NCBI GenBank assembly: GCA_017500935.1
Contig: JAFVXW010000052.1
Span: forward strand, 1-40,348
Reading direction: 5' to 3'
Length of the DNA stretch: 40,348 nt
Origin: Lachnospiraceae bacterium
GTDB taxonomy: Bacteria > Bacillota > Clostridia > Lachnospirales > Lachnospiraceae
Shown: piece by piece, positions 22,744 through 31,378 of the stretch
How the letters are laid out: each line of letters starts with the position of its first letter
Numbering within the stretch: position 1 is the stretch's first letter
The notes under the pieces: generated by a model
What the model was told of the DNA's origin: nothing
The model's database searches: none
The model's input: the letters and a program-made list of their open reading frames with translations, nothing else
Made by a program: the position numbers and the translations under genes

Positions 22744-24729
22744 TTAAATCTGACCGATCAGATAGTCCTGTCTGCCGTCACGCAGGAAAATGGGCAGTGT
22801 ATCAATGGGAGCTTCAATCTCATAGGAAGCTCCGCCTTCGTACACTTTTCCGGTTCCGGCATGAGTCCAGGATGCGCCTGCAGGCAGATAAACCTGACGG
22901 CTCACTGCTTTTTCATGGCAGATGGGCGCAACTAAAATGTCAGGGCCGTACATGTAAGCATCGGTGATATCCCAGCAGATTTTGTCTTCGGGGAACTCGT
23001 AGAACAGCGCGCGGATGACAGGGGAGCCTTTTTCGTGGGTTTCCTGCATCAGACTTCTGGTGTAATCGCGCATCATTTCACGGATGCGGATGAATTTTAC
23101 AAGGATAGCACTGTTTTCTTCGCCAAAGGTCCACACTTCGTTGGGAGCACCGGTCCATTCGCGGACTTCTCCGGCTTTATTGATCACCTGATCGTGGGGC
23201 TGGCGGCTGCCATGAATGCGCATGACAGGACAGAAAGTGCCGTACTGAAACCAGCGGATGAGCAGTTCCTGAAAATCAGGTTCTTCCACCCAGCCGTCAT
23301 GAAAACCGCCGATATCGGAATTCCACCAGGGAATACCGGCAATACCCATATGGATACCGGCGCAGATCTGTTTGCGGAAGTCCTCGTAGGTGGACATGAT
23401 GTCGCCGGACCAGGTCAGGGCAGCGTAACGCTGGCTGCCGACCCATGCACAGCGCACCAGATTGACGATGTCGGTCTGGCCCATGGCCATCTGGCCTTCG
23501 TAAAACATACGGGAGAATTCTCTGGGGTATATATTGCTGACTTCCAGAGCCTGTCCGGCATGATAGCTGTAATTTTCAAAATCATAAACGGAAAATTCCG
23601 GTTCGGCTTCGTCCAGCCAGAAGGCTTTGATGCCGTAAGAGGCGTAGTTTTTCTTAATTTTATCCCAGACATAGTCACGGGCACGGGGATTGGTGACATC
23701 TGTAAACACATTGTTGCCGTGGAAAAGCATCTGGATGTTTAAGCCGAGGTTATTTTTTACCAGCAGACCCTGCTGTTTCATTTCCTCATAGTTTTCACTG
23801 CGCCAGTCCACCTGCGGCCAGACAGAAACCATGGTTTCGATGCCCATTTCCTTTAATTCCTTCACCATTCCGGCAGGATCGGGGAAATATTCATTGTCGA
23901 AACGCCAGTCGCCGCAGCGGGGCCAGTGGTAATAGTCGATGATAATGACATCGATGGGAATGTTTCTCTTTTTATATTCGCGGGCGATGGAAAGCACCTG
24001 CTCCTGATCGTAGTAGCGAAGCTTGCACTGCCAGAAGCCAAGACCGTATTCGGGCATCATGGGCGCGGTGCCGGTGACGGAGGCATAGCGTTCTTCAATC
24101 TGTGCGGGGGTATCGCCGGCAGTGATCCAGTAATCCAGCTGGCGGGTGGATTCGGCAACCCACTGGGTTACATTGGAGGAAAAATGCACTTCGCCGATGG
24201 CGGGATTATGCCAGAGAAAACCATATCCTGCACTGGAAATGTAAAAAGGAACGCTGGTCTGGGTGTTGTGGTGCCACAGATCCAGACTGCAGCCCTTTAA
24301 GTCCATAATTTCCTGCTGATACTGTCCCATGCCGTACAGCTTTTCGCCGGGAACCGGGGCAAAACTTGCTTTGAGCTTGTAGCTGCCGCCGGGGATCGCC
24401 TTGAACTGACGTGCGCAGGGATAGGCTCTTTCCTGCAGCAGCAGTTTGCCGTCCTGATTGTAAAAGGAAAGCAGGCCATACCGGACAAATCCCTGCGATG
24501 CCTGTATGACAGCGCGGATCTTACCGTTAGTGATGCTGGCTTCCCGGTCATGGATGACAATTTCGGGAACAGATGGAGGCGGAGGCAGCAGTGCAGCGCT
24601 GTCATCGCCGATGTCGTCCATCATGCGGGCGCGCACGCGCAGGCTGTCCGGTCCCCAGGGGGAAATCATCAGCGTTTCGCCGTCAGCGCGGAAGATAAGA
24701 GAGTCATTTTGGATTTCAAAATAGTTCAT
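22744..24729 (-). CDS. Alpha-xylosidase/alpha-glucosidase, GH31 family
   Basis: A 661-aa cytoplasmic enzyme. An N-terminal beta-sandwich (about 1-220) is followed by the (beta/alpha)8 barrel. The nucleophile is Asp373 in AFWLDEAEPE and the acid/base is Asp443 in TWSGDIMSTYEDFRKQI. GIPWWNSDIGGF is the usual following block. The short form without extra C-terminal domains and the FWLDEAEP signature resemble bacterial YicI-type alpha-xylosidases, so xyloglucan oligosaccharides are a plausible substrate. A strong SD AAGGAGG precedes the start. Confidence 0.9.
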   Translation of the reverse strand: MNYFEIQNDSLIFRADGETLMISPWGPDSLRVRARMMDDIGDDSAALLPPPPSVPEIVIHDREASITNGKIRAVIQASQGFVRYGLLSFYNQDGKLLLQERAYPCARQFKAIPGGSYKLKASFAPVPGEKLYGMGQYQQEIMDLKGCSLDLWHHNTQTSVPFYISSAGYGFLWHNPAIGEVHFSSNVTQWVAESTRQLDYWITAGDTPAQIEERYASVTGTAPMMPEYGLGFWQCKLRYYDQEQVLSIAREYKKRNIPIDVIIIDYYHWPRCGDWRFDNEYFPDPAGMVKELKEMGIETMVSVWPQVDWRSENYEEMKQQGLLVKNNLGLNIQMLFHGNNVFTDVTNPRARDYVWDKIKKNYASYGIKAFWLDEAEPEFSVYDFENYSYHAGQALEVSNIYPREFSRMFYEGQMAMGQTDIVNLVRCAWVGSQRYAALTWSGDIMSTYEDFRKQICAGIHMGIAGIPWWNSDIGGFHDGWVEEPDFQELLIRWFQYGTFCPVMRIHGSRQPHDQVINKAGEVREWTGAPNEVWTFGEENSAILVKFIRIREMMRDYTRSLMQETHEKGSPVIRALFYEFPEDKICWDITDAYMYGPDILVAPICHEKAVSRQVYLPAGASWTHAGTGKVYEGGASYEIEAPIDTLPIFLRDGRQDYLIGQI

Positions 24730-24853
24730 AGGGGAGTCCTCCTTGTCTGGAAGAATATTGTGTTACGGACATTGTAGCAGATTGTTGGGGCAATTGATAG
24801 AGGTGGAAAGGGCAGAGATAATTATATTTCGGATGTTGATAAAAGAATTTTAA

Positions 24854-24881
24854 TGGACAGTGGAACGGATTGTGTTATGAT
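24854..24881 (+). promoter_or_regulatory. Promoter for the nucleotidyltransferase/HEPN pair
   Basis: TGGACA (24854-24859) and TATGAT (24876-24881) have a 16-base spacer and an extended -10 TGT. A second candidate, TTGATA-17-GATAAT, lies at 24794-24822. The leader that follows contains a 14-bp palindrome. Confidence 0.5.
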
Positions 24882-24915
24882 GTAAACAAAGGTGCGGCTG
24901 CGAAAGTGCAAATTA

Positions 24916-24929
24916 CAGGAAATTTCCTG
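24916..24929. promoter_or_regulatory. 14-bp palindrome, possible operator
   Basis: CAGGAAATTTCCTG is a perfect palindrome in the 5' leader of the toxin-antitoxin-like pair, about 35 bases downstream of the likely start site. It could be an autoregulatory site. Confidence 0.4.
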
Positions 24930-24999
24930 ATTTCGATTCCAACGTTGTTTGACAGTTTGGTGCAGAAATATTTTGGGAAAAGATTAAGGGTGAAAAGAA

Positions 25000-25293
25000 A
25001 TGGGTGAAACAGGTATAAGCTTACAGGTCATAGATGAAATCGTTACACTGGCTCAAAAACACAATATCGAAAAAGTGGTGTTATTCGGCTCCAGAGCAAG
25101 AGGTGATTATCACCGGGCAAGCGATATTGATTTGGCGGTGTATGGGGGAGACATTGTGAGCTTTTCTTTAGATGTGGAAGAACATACATCAACATTACTT
25201 ACCTATGATGTTATTGACATGAGTAAAGAACTGCAGGATGCATTTGTGGAGTCTATTCGGAGAGAGGGGAAAATTCTTTATGAAAAAATTTGA
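25000..25293 (+). CDS. Minimal nucleotidyltransferase (MntA-like antitoxin)
   Basis: A 97-aa pol-beta-type nucleotidyltransferase. The signature GSRARGDYHRASDIDLAV (about 30-47) gives the GS and D-x-D residues. In HI0073/MntA-type systems this protein adds nucleotides to a Tyr of the partner HEPN protein and so neutralises it. The downstream gene overlaps by 14 bases, as expected for a translationally coupled pair. A member of the type VII toxin-antitoxin group or a housekeeping HI0073 homologue are both possible. Confidence 0.87.
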   Translation: MGETGISLQVIDEIVTLAQKHNIEKVVLFGSRARGDYHRASDIDLAVYGGDIVSFSLDVEEHTSTLLTYDVIDMSKELQDAFVESIRREGKILYEKI

Positions 25294-25687
25294 TAATTAC
25301 AAATCGAATCTTTTAGTTTTTTCCAAAGCCAAGGATGAGGATTTGGAAAATGAGTTTATCATCAGTGGTATTATTGACAAGTTTTATATTCAGTTTGAAT
25401 TGGCGTGGAAAGTATTAAAGGAATTGCTTCGTTATGAGGGAAATCGTGTCGCAAATACAGGCTCTCCCAGAGAAATTATCAAAGCAGCATATGCAACATA
25501 TGAGTTTATTGATGAAGAAGTATGGCTTTCAATGCTTCGGGAGCGCAACAATATGACTCATGTATATAATGGGGAAGAAGCAAGGGAATTGGTCAAAAAG
25601 ATTATTGATCAATATATCCCCACATTTTGTCAGCTGAAAGAAGCGATAGAATCTCAATATAGCGAAATTCTTGATACTTTATCATAA
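25280..25687 (+). CDS. HEPN/HI0074-type partner protein (putative toxin)
   Basis: A 135-aa all-helical protein of the nucleotidyltransferase substrate-binding group: FIISGIIDKFYIQFELAWKVLKELL, then SPREIIKAAYATYEFIDEEVW. The HEPN motif R-x4-H-x-Y is complete in RNNMTHVY (about 95-102), so the catalytic Arg and His and the Tyr that is AMPylated in type VII systems are all present. I chose the ATG at 25280; an upstream in-frame start would lie deep in the partner gene. If active, it is a metal-independent RNase. Confidence 0.85.
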   Translation: MKKFDNYKSNLLVFSKAKDEDLENEFIISGIIDKFYIQFELAWKVLKELLRYEGNRVANTGSPREIIKAAYATYEFIDEEVWLSMLRERNNMTHVYNGEEARELVKKIIDQYIPTFCQLKEAIESQYSEILDTLS

Positions 25688-25712
25688 AAACAACACAAAA
25701 ATATCTTTATGA

Positions 25713-25751
25713 AAAAAGCCTGCGGCAGTGTAAGCTGTCATCAGGCTTTTT
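25713..25751. terminator. Bidirectional terminator
   Basis: AAAAAGCCTG (25713-25722) pairs with CAGGCTTTTT (25742-25751), with an inner GGCAG/CTGTC helix and A/T runs on both flanks. It serves the HEPN gene and, on the other strand, the metallophosphoesterase unit. Confidence 0.88.
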
Positions 25752-25807
25752 GTGTGAAATGCAGATTTAAGGGCTGGAAGCATTTAAAAAGGGCACTGGT
25801 GAGGAAA

Positions 25808-26407
25808 TTAATACTCAATCACATACTGCTCATAAGCGTTGATCACCGTAGTATGCTCATTATAGGCACACTCCCGCCACTGTTTTGCACACCAGTAGTA
25901 GTTCATGTGCATATGCCCGTGCAAAAAGAAGCGGGGGCGGTATTTTTCCAGCAGACGATGAAAGACTAAAAAGCCGCGGTGCGGCAGATCTTCGCCGTCA
26001 TGGAAGCCGTAAGCGGGAGCGTGGGTGACCAGAATATCAAAGCCTTTGTGTTTTTTTAACTTCCACCAGAGTTTGCGGACCCGTAGGCGCATCTGGCGCT
26101 CTGAGTACTGGTGCGGGCCGTAGTTGTACAGCATGGAGCCGCCAAGTCCCAGAATGCGGATGCCGTTGTGGACATAGATATCATCCTCGATGCAGATGCA
26201 GCCTTCCGGCGGGACTGTTTCATATCTGCCGTCGTGGTTGCCGTGCACATACAGGACCGGCACATTTGCCATGGTCACAAGGAAGGTAAGATAAGCCGGT
26301 TTTAAGTCACCGCAGGAAATGATCAGTTCAATGCCGTCGAGTTTGCCTTCTTCATAAAAATCCCAGAGCGATCTGGATTCGATATCGGAAAGTACAAGGA
26401 TTTTCAT
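25808..26407 (-). CDS. Calcineurin-like metallophosphoesterase
   Basis: A 199-aa protein with the metallophosphoesterase motifs MKILVLSDIES, SCGDLKP, GNHDG, THAPAYGFH and GHMHMNYY. The first motif is D-I-E where most families have D-x-H. Otherwise all metal ligands are present, so a dinuclear-metal phosphoesterase is expected; the substrate is unknown. Its ATG overlaps the stop of the upstream ParB-like/BMP gene (ATGA), so the two are translationally coupled and likely work together. Confidence 0.88.
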   Translation of the reverse strand: MKILVLSDIESRSLWDFYEEGKLDGIELIISCGDLKPAYLTFLVTMANVPVLYVHGNHDGRYETVPPEGCICIEDDIYVHNGIRILGLGGSMLYNYGPHQYSERQMRLRVRKLWWKLKKHKGFDILVTHAPAYGFHDGEDLPHRGFLVFHRLLEKYRPRFFLHGHMHMNYYWCAKQWRECAYNEHTTVINAYEQYVIEY

Positions 26408-28416
26408 AACAGCAGATTTCCGCCTTCTTTTACCGTGACGGCGTAAAGACCGCGCAGCTTGACCGTAGGCTGGGCTTCTTTGCGCAGTTCGTCCAGTGCC
26501 GGAATATGACCGACAACATTGTCCACAAGCCAGTCCATGCGCATGATATCTTCCGGCTTCATGATCTGCCCTTCGGTGTAATGCACATGTCCGTCCTGCT
26601 GGATCAGGGGGCCGGTGAAGGGATGGAAGAGTCCGGAGGAAATATTCTGCTTCATCAGCTCGATGAGTTTGACTGTGCCGGAGGGAAGATGCTGGGAACA
26701 GATGACGTCGATGACATTGGCAGAAAGTCCCCACCAGTAGTTGATGGCCCGGTTGTCCAAAGGATCGCCTGCCCACCAGGAGCCTTTCTGGATGCTGCGG
26801 ATCAGCTGTTCGTAAAATTCGCCCCAGTTATAGATGGACATGGCAAGGTTGCGCTTGCCGTCAAAAGTGGCCTGATACAGACCGAATTTCCGGTTTTCCA
26901 TCTGGGGGGTGATCATATCCTGGGCGGAAATGTAGGAAACCTCGTTTTCCCAGAAAAAGGCATCCGCGTCGGCATTTTTTAAGGTGGACCAGGTCAGGTA
27001 CACTTTGGCATTTGGATTGACCATTTTGGCACCCAGCGCAAAGGCGTTGATGCTGGCAGCAGCCCCGTAAAGCGGATAGTCTGCGATGTAGCCGACTTTG
27101 TTGTTGGCCGTCAGAGAGCCTGCGATCATGCCTGTCAGGAATTTTGCCTCATACATGCGGGTATAGTAGGTGCGCACGGTGTTGATGGCAGAATTTAAAG
27201 AGCAGTTTAAGATAAAAACCTCAGGGTGCGCAACGGCGGCTTTTAAGCAGGCGCGCATCAGCGTGGGCGTGACAGCAAAAATAATGTCATAGCCTTCGCG
27301 GCAGAGCTGTTCAAACAAAGCATCGGCAGAGTCGGTATCAGTAGCGTAAGCATCGGCAGAGTCGGCAGCAGCAGTATCGGCAGAGTCTTCATCAACAGTA
27401 TCAGCAGCGGCAGTTTCTGTGTAAAATACCTGCGTCTGCAGAGCGTCGCCAAAGACTTCATTCAGGTGCAGGCGTCCCAGTTCATGTCCGTAGATCCAGT
27501 CGGAGGCTTCCGGCGTTTTGTCATAGACAAAGGCAGCACGGCGGATTTTAGGCAGGATCAGGCGGTTGAGCACTGCTTCGACAGGATGCGGTTTTTCCTG
27601 AATGGGATTCATGGAAAGCTCCACGGGATTTTCGGTTCCGGAAAGAGCGATCTCCTGCCAGATGCCCAGAAGCTGTTCTTTGATCTCTGCGCAGGGGGTG
27701 GATTTTGCGCGCTGGTAAGGGTACAGATTCAGATAAAACAGCAGGGCATCGCCCACCGTGATATGGGTAGGAAGAGAATCCGGCTGGTTTTGAAAGGCTT
27801 TTTTGAAATCCGCAAAAAAGGCATCAAAAGAAAGCCTTTCTTCGCAAGTCCATACCGTCTGCGCATCCTTTCCCACAAGACTTAAAAACTGGGCGTATCT
27901 GCCGGGTTTTGAAAAAAGCAGGCTGTTTATTTTTGTCAGTTCGTAAAAATCCATGTATTCATAATACAGACGGATTTCGGGCTCCTCGCTTCTGCGGGGG
28001 ATTTTGCGGATCACATCTGCCTGAATGACGGGACTTTTTAAGTATTTTAAGACGCTGGCGCGTTTGTTGCCTTCCAGCACATAATATTTGTTCAGATATT
28101 CATAGACCCGGATCGGATCACGGATGCCCTCCTCAATCTGGGATTTGTACAGATTGCCCCATTTATAGGCAAATTCTGTACCGGCCTCCAAAAGCGGCAT
28201 GAAATTGGAGGCAAAGGACTGGGTACGTCCCAGCGTGCAGGTCCCAACGACCTGATCCAGCGGAATTTCGCAGATGCCAAGGGGCATCTCACCGTCGATG
28301 GCGGTGTGGGCAAGTATTTCGTCCAGAACCGGCAGATAGGGGTAGGTACCGTCGGCAACGGCGGATTTATAGGCTTTTTGCCCGAGCTTCCAGGCTTTCA
28401 GATAAGTTTCTGTCAT
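26404..28416 (-). CDS. Fusion of ParB-like N-terminal domain and BMP-type ligand-binding domain
   Basis: A 670-aa protein with no signal peptide or lipobox. Residues about 45-135 look like a ParB/sulfiredoxin-type domain: ICEIPLDQVVGTCTLGRTQS, then VLEGNKRASVLKYL, the counterpart of ParB GxRR. A helical linker follows. From about 290 to 640 the chain resembles BMP/PnrA nucleoside-binding proteins (RRAAFVYDKTPEASDWIYGH, then EVFILNCSLNS, then AKFLTGMIAGSL, then KVGYIADYPLYG). A Ser/Ala/Asp repeat (about 335-367) is inserted. BMP proteins normally sit outside the membrane, but here the domain is cytoplasmic and may sense a nucleoside-like ligand. The SD is AGGAGA. It is coupled to a metallophosphoesterase. 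Confidence 0.8.
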   Translation of the reverse strand: MTETYLKAWKLGQKAYKSAVADGTYPYLPVLDEILAHTAIDGEMPLGICEIPLDQVVGTCTLGRTQSFASNFMPLLEAGTEFAYKWGNLYKSQIEEGIRDPIRVYEYLNKYYVLEGNKRASVLKYLKSPVIQADVIRKIPRRSEEPEIRLYYEYMDFYELTKINSLLFSKPGRYAQFLSLVGKDAQTVWTCEERLSFDAFFADFKKAFQNQPDSLPTHITVGDALLFYLNLYPYQRAKSTPCAEIKEQLLGIWQEIALSGTENPVELSMNPIQEKPHPVEAVLNRLILPKIRRAAFVYDKTPEASDWIYGHELGRLHLNEVFGDALQTQVFYTETAAADTVDEDSADTAAADSADAYATDTDSADALFEQLCREGYDIIFAVTPTLMRACLKAAVAHPEVFILNCSLNSAINTVRTYYTRMYEAKFLTGMIAGSLTANNKVGYIADYPLYGAAASINAFALGAKMVNPNAKVYLTWSTLKNADADAFFWENEVSYISAQDMITPQMENRKFGLYQATFDGKRNLAMSIYNWGEFYEQLIRSIQKGSWWAGDPLDNRAINYWWGLSANVIDVICSQHLPSGTVKLIELMKQNISSGLFHPFTGPLIQQDGHVHYTEGQIMKPEDIMRMDWLVDNVVGHIPALDELRKEAQPTVKLRGLYAVTVKEGGNLLL
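27318..27415 (-). repeat. Low-complexity ATCGGCAGAGTC repeat inside the ParB-like/BMP gene
   Basis: ATCGGCAGAGTC, or a close variant, recurs three times with spacer triplets and encodes S-A-D/D-T-A runs. The repeat is in frame and sits between domain blocks, so it probably forms a flexible acidic loop whose length can vary by slippage. Confidence 0.6.
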
Positions 28417-28498
28417 TGAAAAATCTCCTGATTTTTTACAGGTTAAAAATATTTTTCTATATTTTATAATGTTTTTCCCAAAATGTACATCTTTATGC

Positions 28499-28533
28499 TA
28501 CACTAAAATCAGCGACCGGCCAGACCGGTTTTT
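28499..28533 (+). promoter_or_regulatory. Extended -10 promoter and ACCGG repeat before the URO-D-like gene
   Basis: TGCTACACT (ending 28504) is an extended -10. ACCGG (28515-28519) and CCGGT (28525-28529) form an inverted repeat right after the start site, followed by T. It may be an operator or a very short attenuator. Confidence 0.45.
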
Positions 28534-28559
28534 GTACAAAGACGATAGGGGAGGTTTTT

Positions 28560-29672
28560 ATGACAGAGAGAGAACGTGTCCTTGCGATTTTAAATCATGA
28601 AAAACCCGATCAGCTGCCCTGGCTTGCTGATCTGACTTACTGGATGAGTGCTTTGGAAACTGACGGTAAGCTTCCGGCCGGTTTCGGCGATTGGAACACC
28701 AACGGCAATCTGCAGAAGGTTCACGAAAATATGGGAATCGGTTTTTATCTGCAGGGTTATGAGCCTTTCAGAAAAGAATATAAAAATGTAAATATCCGCG
28801 AAGAAAGAAACGGAAATGTCATGGTGATCACTTACGAGACACCGGTTGGAAATATCCGCCAGATTCAGGAGTATTCACCTGTCAGCTACAGCTGGGGATA
28901 CAAGGAGCATTTTATCAAGGATATTGAGGATTTGAAGGTTTATACTTATATTTGTGAAAATACCACGTATCATCCGGATTATGAGCTGGCCAAACGCCGC
29001 TATCAGTATATCGGGGATAAGGGTGTTGTGCTGTGCTATACTCCCAAAAGTCCGCTGATGGATCAGGTGGCTCTTTATGCCGGTGTGGAAAATGTGACCT
29101 ACATGGCGCTTGACGAGGAAGAGGAGTTTGCAGCTTTGCTTGACCGCATTGAGGAAAAATATGATGAAGCGTGCAGACTGGTCATCGACAGTCCGGCTGA
29201 GTGTATCATGATTCCGGAAAACATTTCTTCCGAATGTGTGGCATCTTTTTATCAGGATTATATGAAACGCTACCATAAAAAATGGACGGATCAAATCCGG
29301 GCAGCAGGCAAGTATTCCTTTGTGCATCAGGACGGCACGGTGCGCGGACTTATCACCCAGCTTTCCAAAGAATCCGGTTTTGACGTGATCGAGGCAGTGA
29401 CACCCAAGCCCATGGGCGATGTGTCCATTGACGAGGTGGCATCTTTGGTGGATGACAAAACCATCATCTGGGGCGGTATTCCCGGCGGTATGTTTGTGGA
29501 GTCTGTGCTTTCAGATGCAGAATTTGATGCGCATGTTAAGCATGTGATCGAGGTGATGACTTCTGATCCCCGTTATGTGCTGGGCGTTGCGGATCAGGTG
29601 GTGCCCGGTTCCAGCGCGCGCCGTATTAAGCGCGTGAGAGAGCTGGTAAATGAATTTGGTGTGTTCAAATGA
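28560..29672 (+). CDS. Uroporphyrinogen decarboxylase (URO-D) family protein
   Basis: A 370-aa cytoplasmic protein of the URO-D/MtaA superfamily. It opens MTERERVLAILNHEKPDQLPW, the typical start of the non-haem branch. HQDGTVRGLITQLSKESGFDVIEAVTPKPMGDVSI and IIWGGIPGGMF fit the barrel's second half. No haem or cobalamin genes are adjacent, so haem synthesis is unlikely. Most such proteins in anaerobic gut bacteria are uncharacterised or act as corrinoid-linked methyltransferases. A GGGGAGG SD precedes the start. It lies 159 bases upstream of the M20 peptidase gene, which has a separate promoter. Confidence 0.82.
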   Translation: MTERERVLAILNHEKPDQLPWLADLTYWMSALETDGKLPAGFGDWNTNGNLQKVHENMGIGFYLQGYEPFRKEYKNVNIREERNGNVMVITYETPVGNIRQIQEYSPVSYSWGYKEHFIKDIEDLKVYTYICENTTYHPDYELAKRRYQYIGDKGVVLCYTPKSPLMDQVALYAGVENVTYMALDEEEEFAALLDRIEEKYDEACRLVIDSPAECIMIPENISSECVASFYQDYMKRYHKKWTDQIRAAGKYSFVHQDGTVRGLITQLSKESGFDVIEAVTPKPMGDVSIDEVASLVDDKTIIWGGIPGGMFVESVLSDAEFDAHVKHVIEVMTSDPRYVLGVADQVVPGSSARRIKRVRELVNEFGVFK

Positions 29673-29742
29673 TGGCAGGAGGCAGTCGGCGCGCTGTAGG
29701 CTGAATTTTTGAATGATGAACGGAGGGATTTTTCCCAGAGCG

Positions 29743-29771
29743 TTGACATGCTTTGACTGTGTTTGTTAATA
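29743..29771 (+). promoter_or_regulatory. Promoter of the M20 dipeptidase gene
   Basis: TTGACA (29743-29748) and TTAATA (29766-29771) are 17 bases apart. The -35 is consensus and the -10 is weak. Confidence 0.55.
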
Positions 29772-29831
29772 TTAATAAAGAAAGATTCCCGGCAGATTGT
29801 CTGCCGTGAGAATAAAAGAAGGGAGCTTATT

Positions 29832-31289
29832 ATGGGCAAGTTATATGATGAAGAATTATATGCAAAGATCAGCCAGTGGTTTGACGAGCATATGGATGAA
29901 ATGACCGAGGACATCAAGAGAATCGTCAGATTCCCCAGCGTTTCCGATCATGATGCAAAACCGGAAGAAGGACCTTTTGGCCAGGGCTGCAGAGACTGTC
30001 TGGACGAGATGCTGGCAATGGGCAGAGAATACGGTTTTTACACTGAAAATAAAGAATATTATGTAGGCCGCATTGGTGTGGAAAATCCTGACTGGAAGAA
30101 CACCATCGGTATGTGGAACCATCTGGACGTTGTTCCTGTTGGTGTGGGCTGGGCTCATGATCCCTTTGATCCTTATGTAAAAGACGGTTATCTGATCGGC
30201 AGAGGTGTTTCCGACAACAAGGGTCCCGCTGTTGCAATGCTGTACATGATGCGCTGTCTGCGCGATCTGCAGATCCCCATGAAGCATGAGCTGGCTTTAT
30301 TTGTCGGCTGTGACGAAGAAAAGGGTATGCAGGATATGGAATACTACTGCTCCAAATATCCCACTCCCGGCCTGTCTCTGATCGCAGACTGCGGTTTCCC
30401 TGTATGCTACGGCGAAAAGGGTATTTTTGAAGGTAAGTCCATCACCGGTACTTTAAGTGAAGATATCGTGGAATTCTACGGCGGCTATGCTTCCAACATG
30501 ATTCCCGACAGAGCATATCTGACCCTGAAAAAGGATCTGACCGCTGAAAAGATCGAAGAACTCAAGGCAGCTTTCGGCGAAGCGATCGAAGTTAACTATG
30601 AAGATGGCCTGTTAAAGCTGATGGCATTTGGTATGAGCAGACATTCTGCAGCGCCCGAAGGCAGCACCAATGCAATTCATGAACTGGCTGAGCTGGTTTC
30701 CAAGACCGATCTGTTATGCGAAAGCGACCGCAAATATTTTGAATTCATCTCCTTTGCTACCTCCTGCGTATACGGCGAATGGGCTGGCATCACTTATGAA
30801 GACGAAATTTCCGGCAAGCTGACCTGTGCCGGTACAGTTCTGAGACTGGAAGACAACAAGGCAAGCCTGCTTTACAACATCCGTTACTCCATCACCGCTG
30901 ACTCCGACAAGATCCGTGAAGGTCTTGCCGCAGCAAGCGCAAAGGGCGGCTGTGATTTTGTGACCATCGCTGACTCCAAGCCCAACTACTTCCCCAGAGA
31001 GAGAAAGGTTGTTGACGTTCTGACCGATGTATTCAATGATCTGACTGGTCTTAAGACTGAGCCTTATGTAATGGGCGGCGGTACTTATGCAAGAAAGATT
31101 CCCAATGCAGTAGCATACGGTCTTGGCGGCGTTCCCAAGCGTGAAGGCGCACCTGTTCTGGTAATGGAAAAGGGCCACGGCGGCGCTCATGAACCCGATG
31201 AAATGCTTGATCTGCAGAATCAGATCGATGCGATGAAAGTGTTCACCATGGCAGTGCTGACCTTAAACGATTACGATCTGGATATTTAA
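29832..31289 (+). CDS. M20-family dipeptidase (PepV/Sapep-like)
   Basis: A 485-aa cytoplasmic zinc peptidase. Metal and catalytic residues are in place: His97 and Asp99 (MWNHLDVVPVG), Asp128 (GRGVSDNKGP), the Glu162-Glu163 pair (CDEEKG), the Asp in LIADCGFP and the C-terminal His in GGAHEPDE. A lid/dimer insertion (about 195-345) fits the PepV/Sapep class acting on dipeptides. I chose the ATG at 29832 because GGGAG precedes it. Codons are strongly biased to C-ending forms, suggesting high expression. Confidence 0.9.
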   Translation: MGKLYDEELYAKISQWFDEHMDEMTEDIKRIVRFPSVSDHDAKPEEGPFGQGCRDCLDEMLAMGREYGFYTENKEYYVGRIGVENPDWKNTIGMWNHLDVVPVGVGWAHDPFDPYVKDGYLIGRGVSDNKGPAVAMLYMMRCLRDLQIPMKHELALFVGCDEEKGMQDMEYYCSKYPTPGLSLIADCGFPVCYGEKGIFEGKSITGTLSEDIVEFYGGYASNMIPDRAYLTLKKDLTAEKIEELKAAFGEAIEVNYEDGLLKLMAFGMSRHSAAPEGSTNAIHELAELVSKTDLLCESDRKYFEFISFATSCVYGEWAGITYEDEISGKLTCAGTVLRLEDNKASLLYNIRYSITADSDKIREGLAAASAKGGCDFVTIADSKPNYFPRERKVVDVLTDVFNDLTGLKTEPYVMGGGTYARKIPNAVAYGLGGVPKREGAPVLVMEKGHGGAHEPDEMLDLQNQIDAMKVFTMAVLTLNDYDLDI

Positions 31290-31304
31290 TTGTGCTGTTT
31301 ATTT

Positions 31305-31334
31305 CACACCGCCGGATTCTGGTCCGGCGGTGTG
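31305..31334. terminator. Hairpin after the M20 peptidase gene
   Basis: CACACCGCCGGA (31305-31316) and TCCGGCGGTGTG (31323-31334) form a perfect 12-bp stem. The T tract after it is poor (GATTATTTAT), so it is a likely but not ideal terminator. Confidence 0.7.
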
Positions 31335-31378
31335 GATTATTTATCACCCTAAGCGGTAAAATTTATCAATTTCTCAAA

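Noticed and set aside
28515-28533. Terminator/attenuator before the URO-D-like gene
   Set aside because: A five-base-pair stem with five T is too weak for a confident terminator and no leader ORF precedes it; noted only as an inverted repeat.
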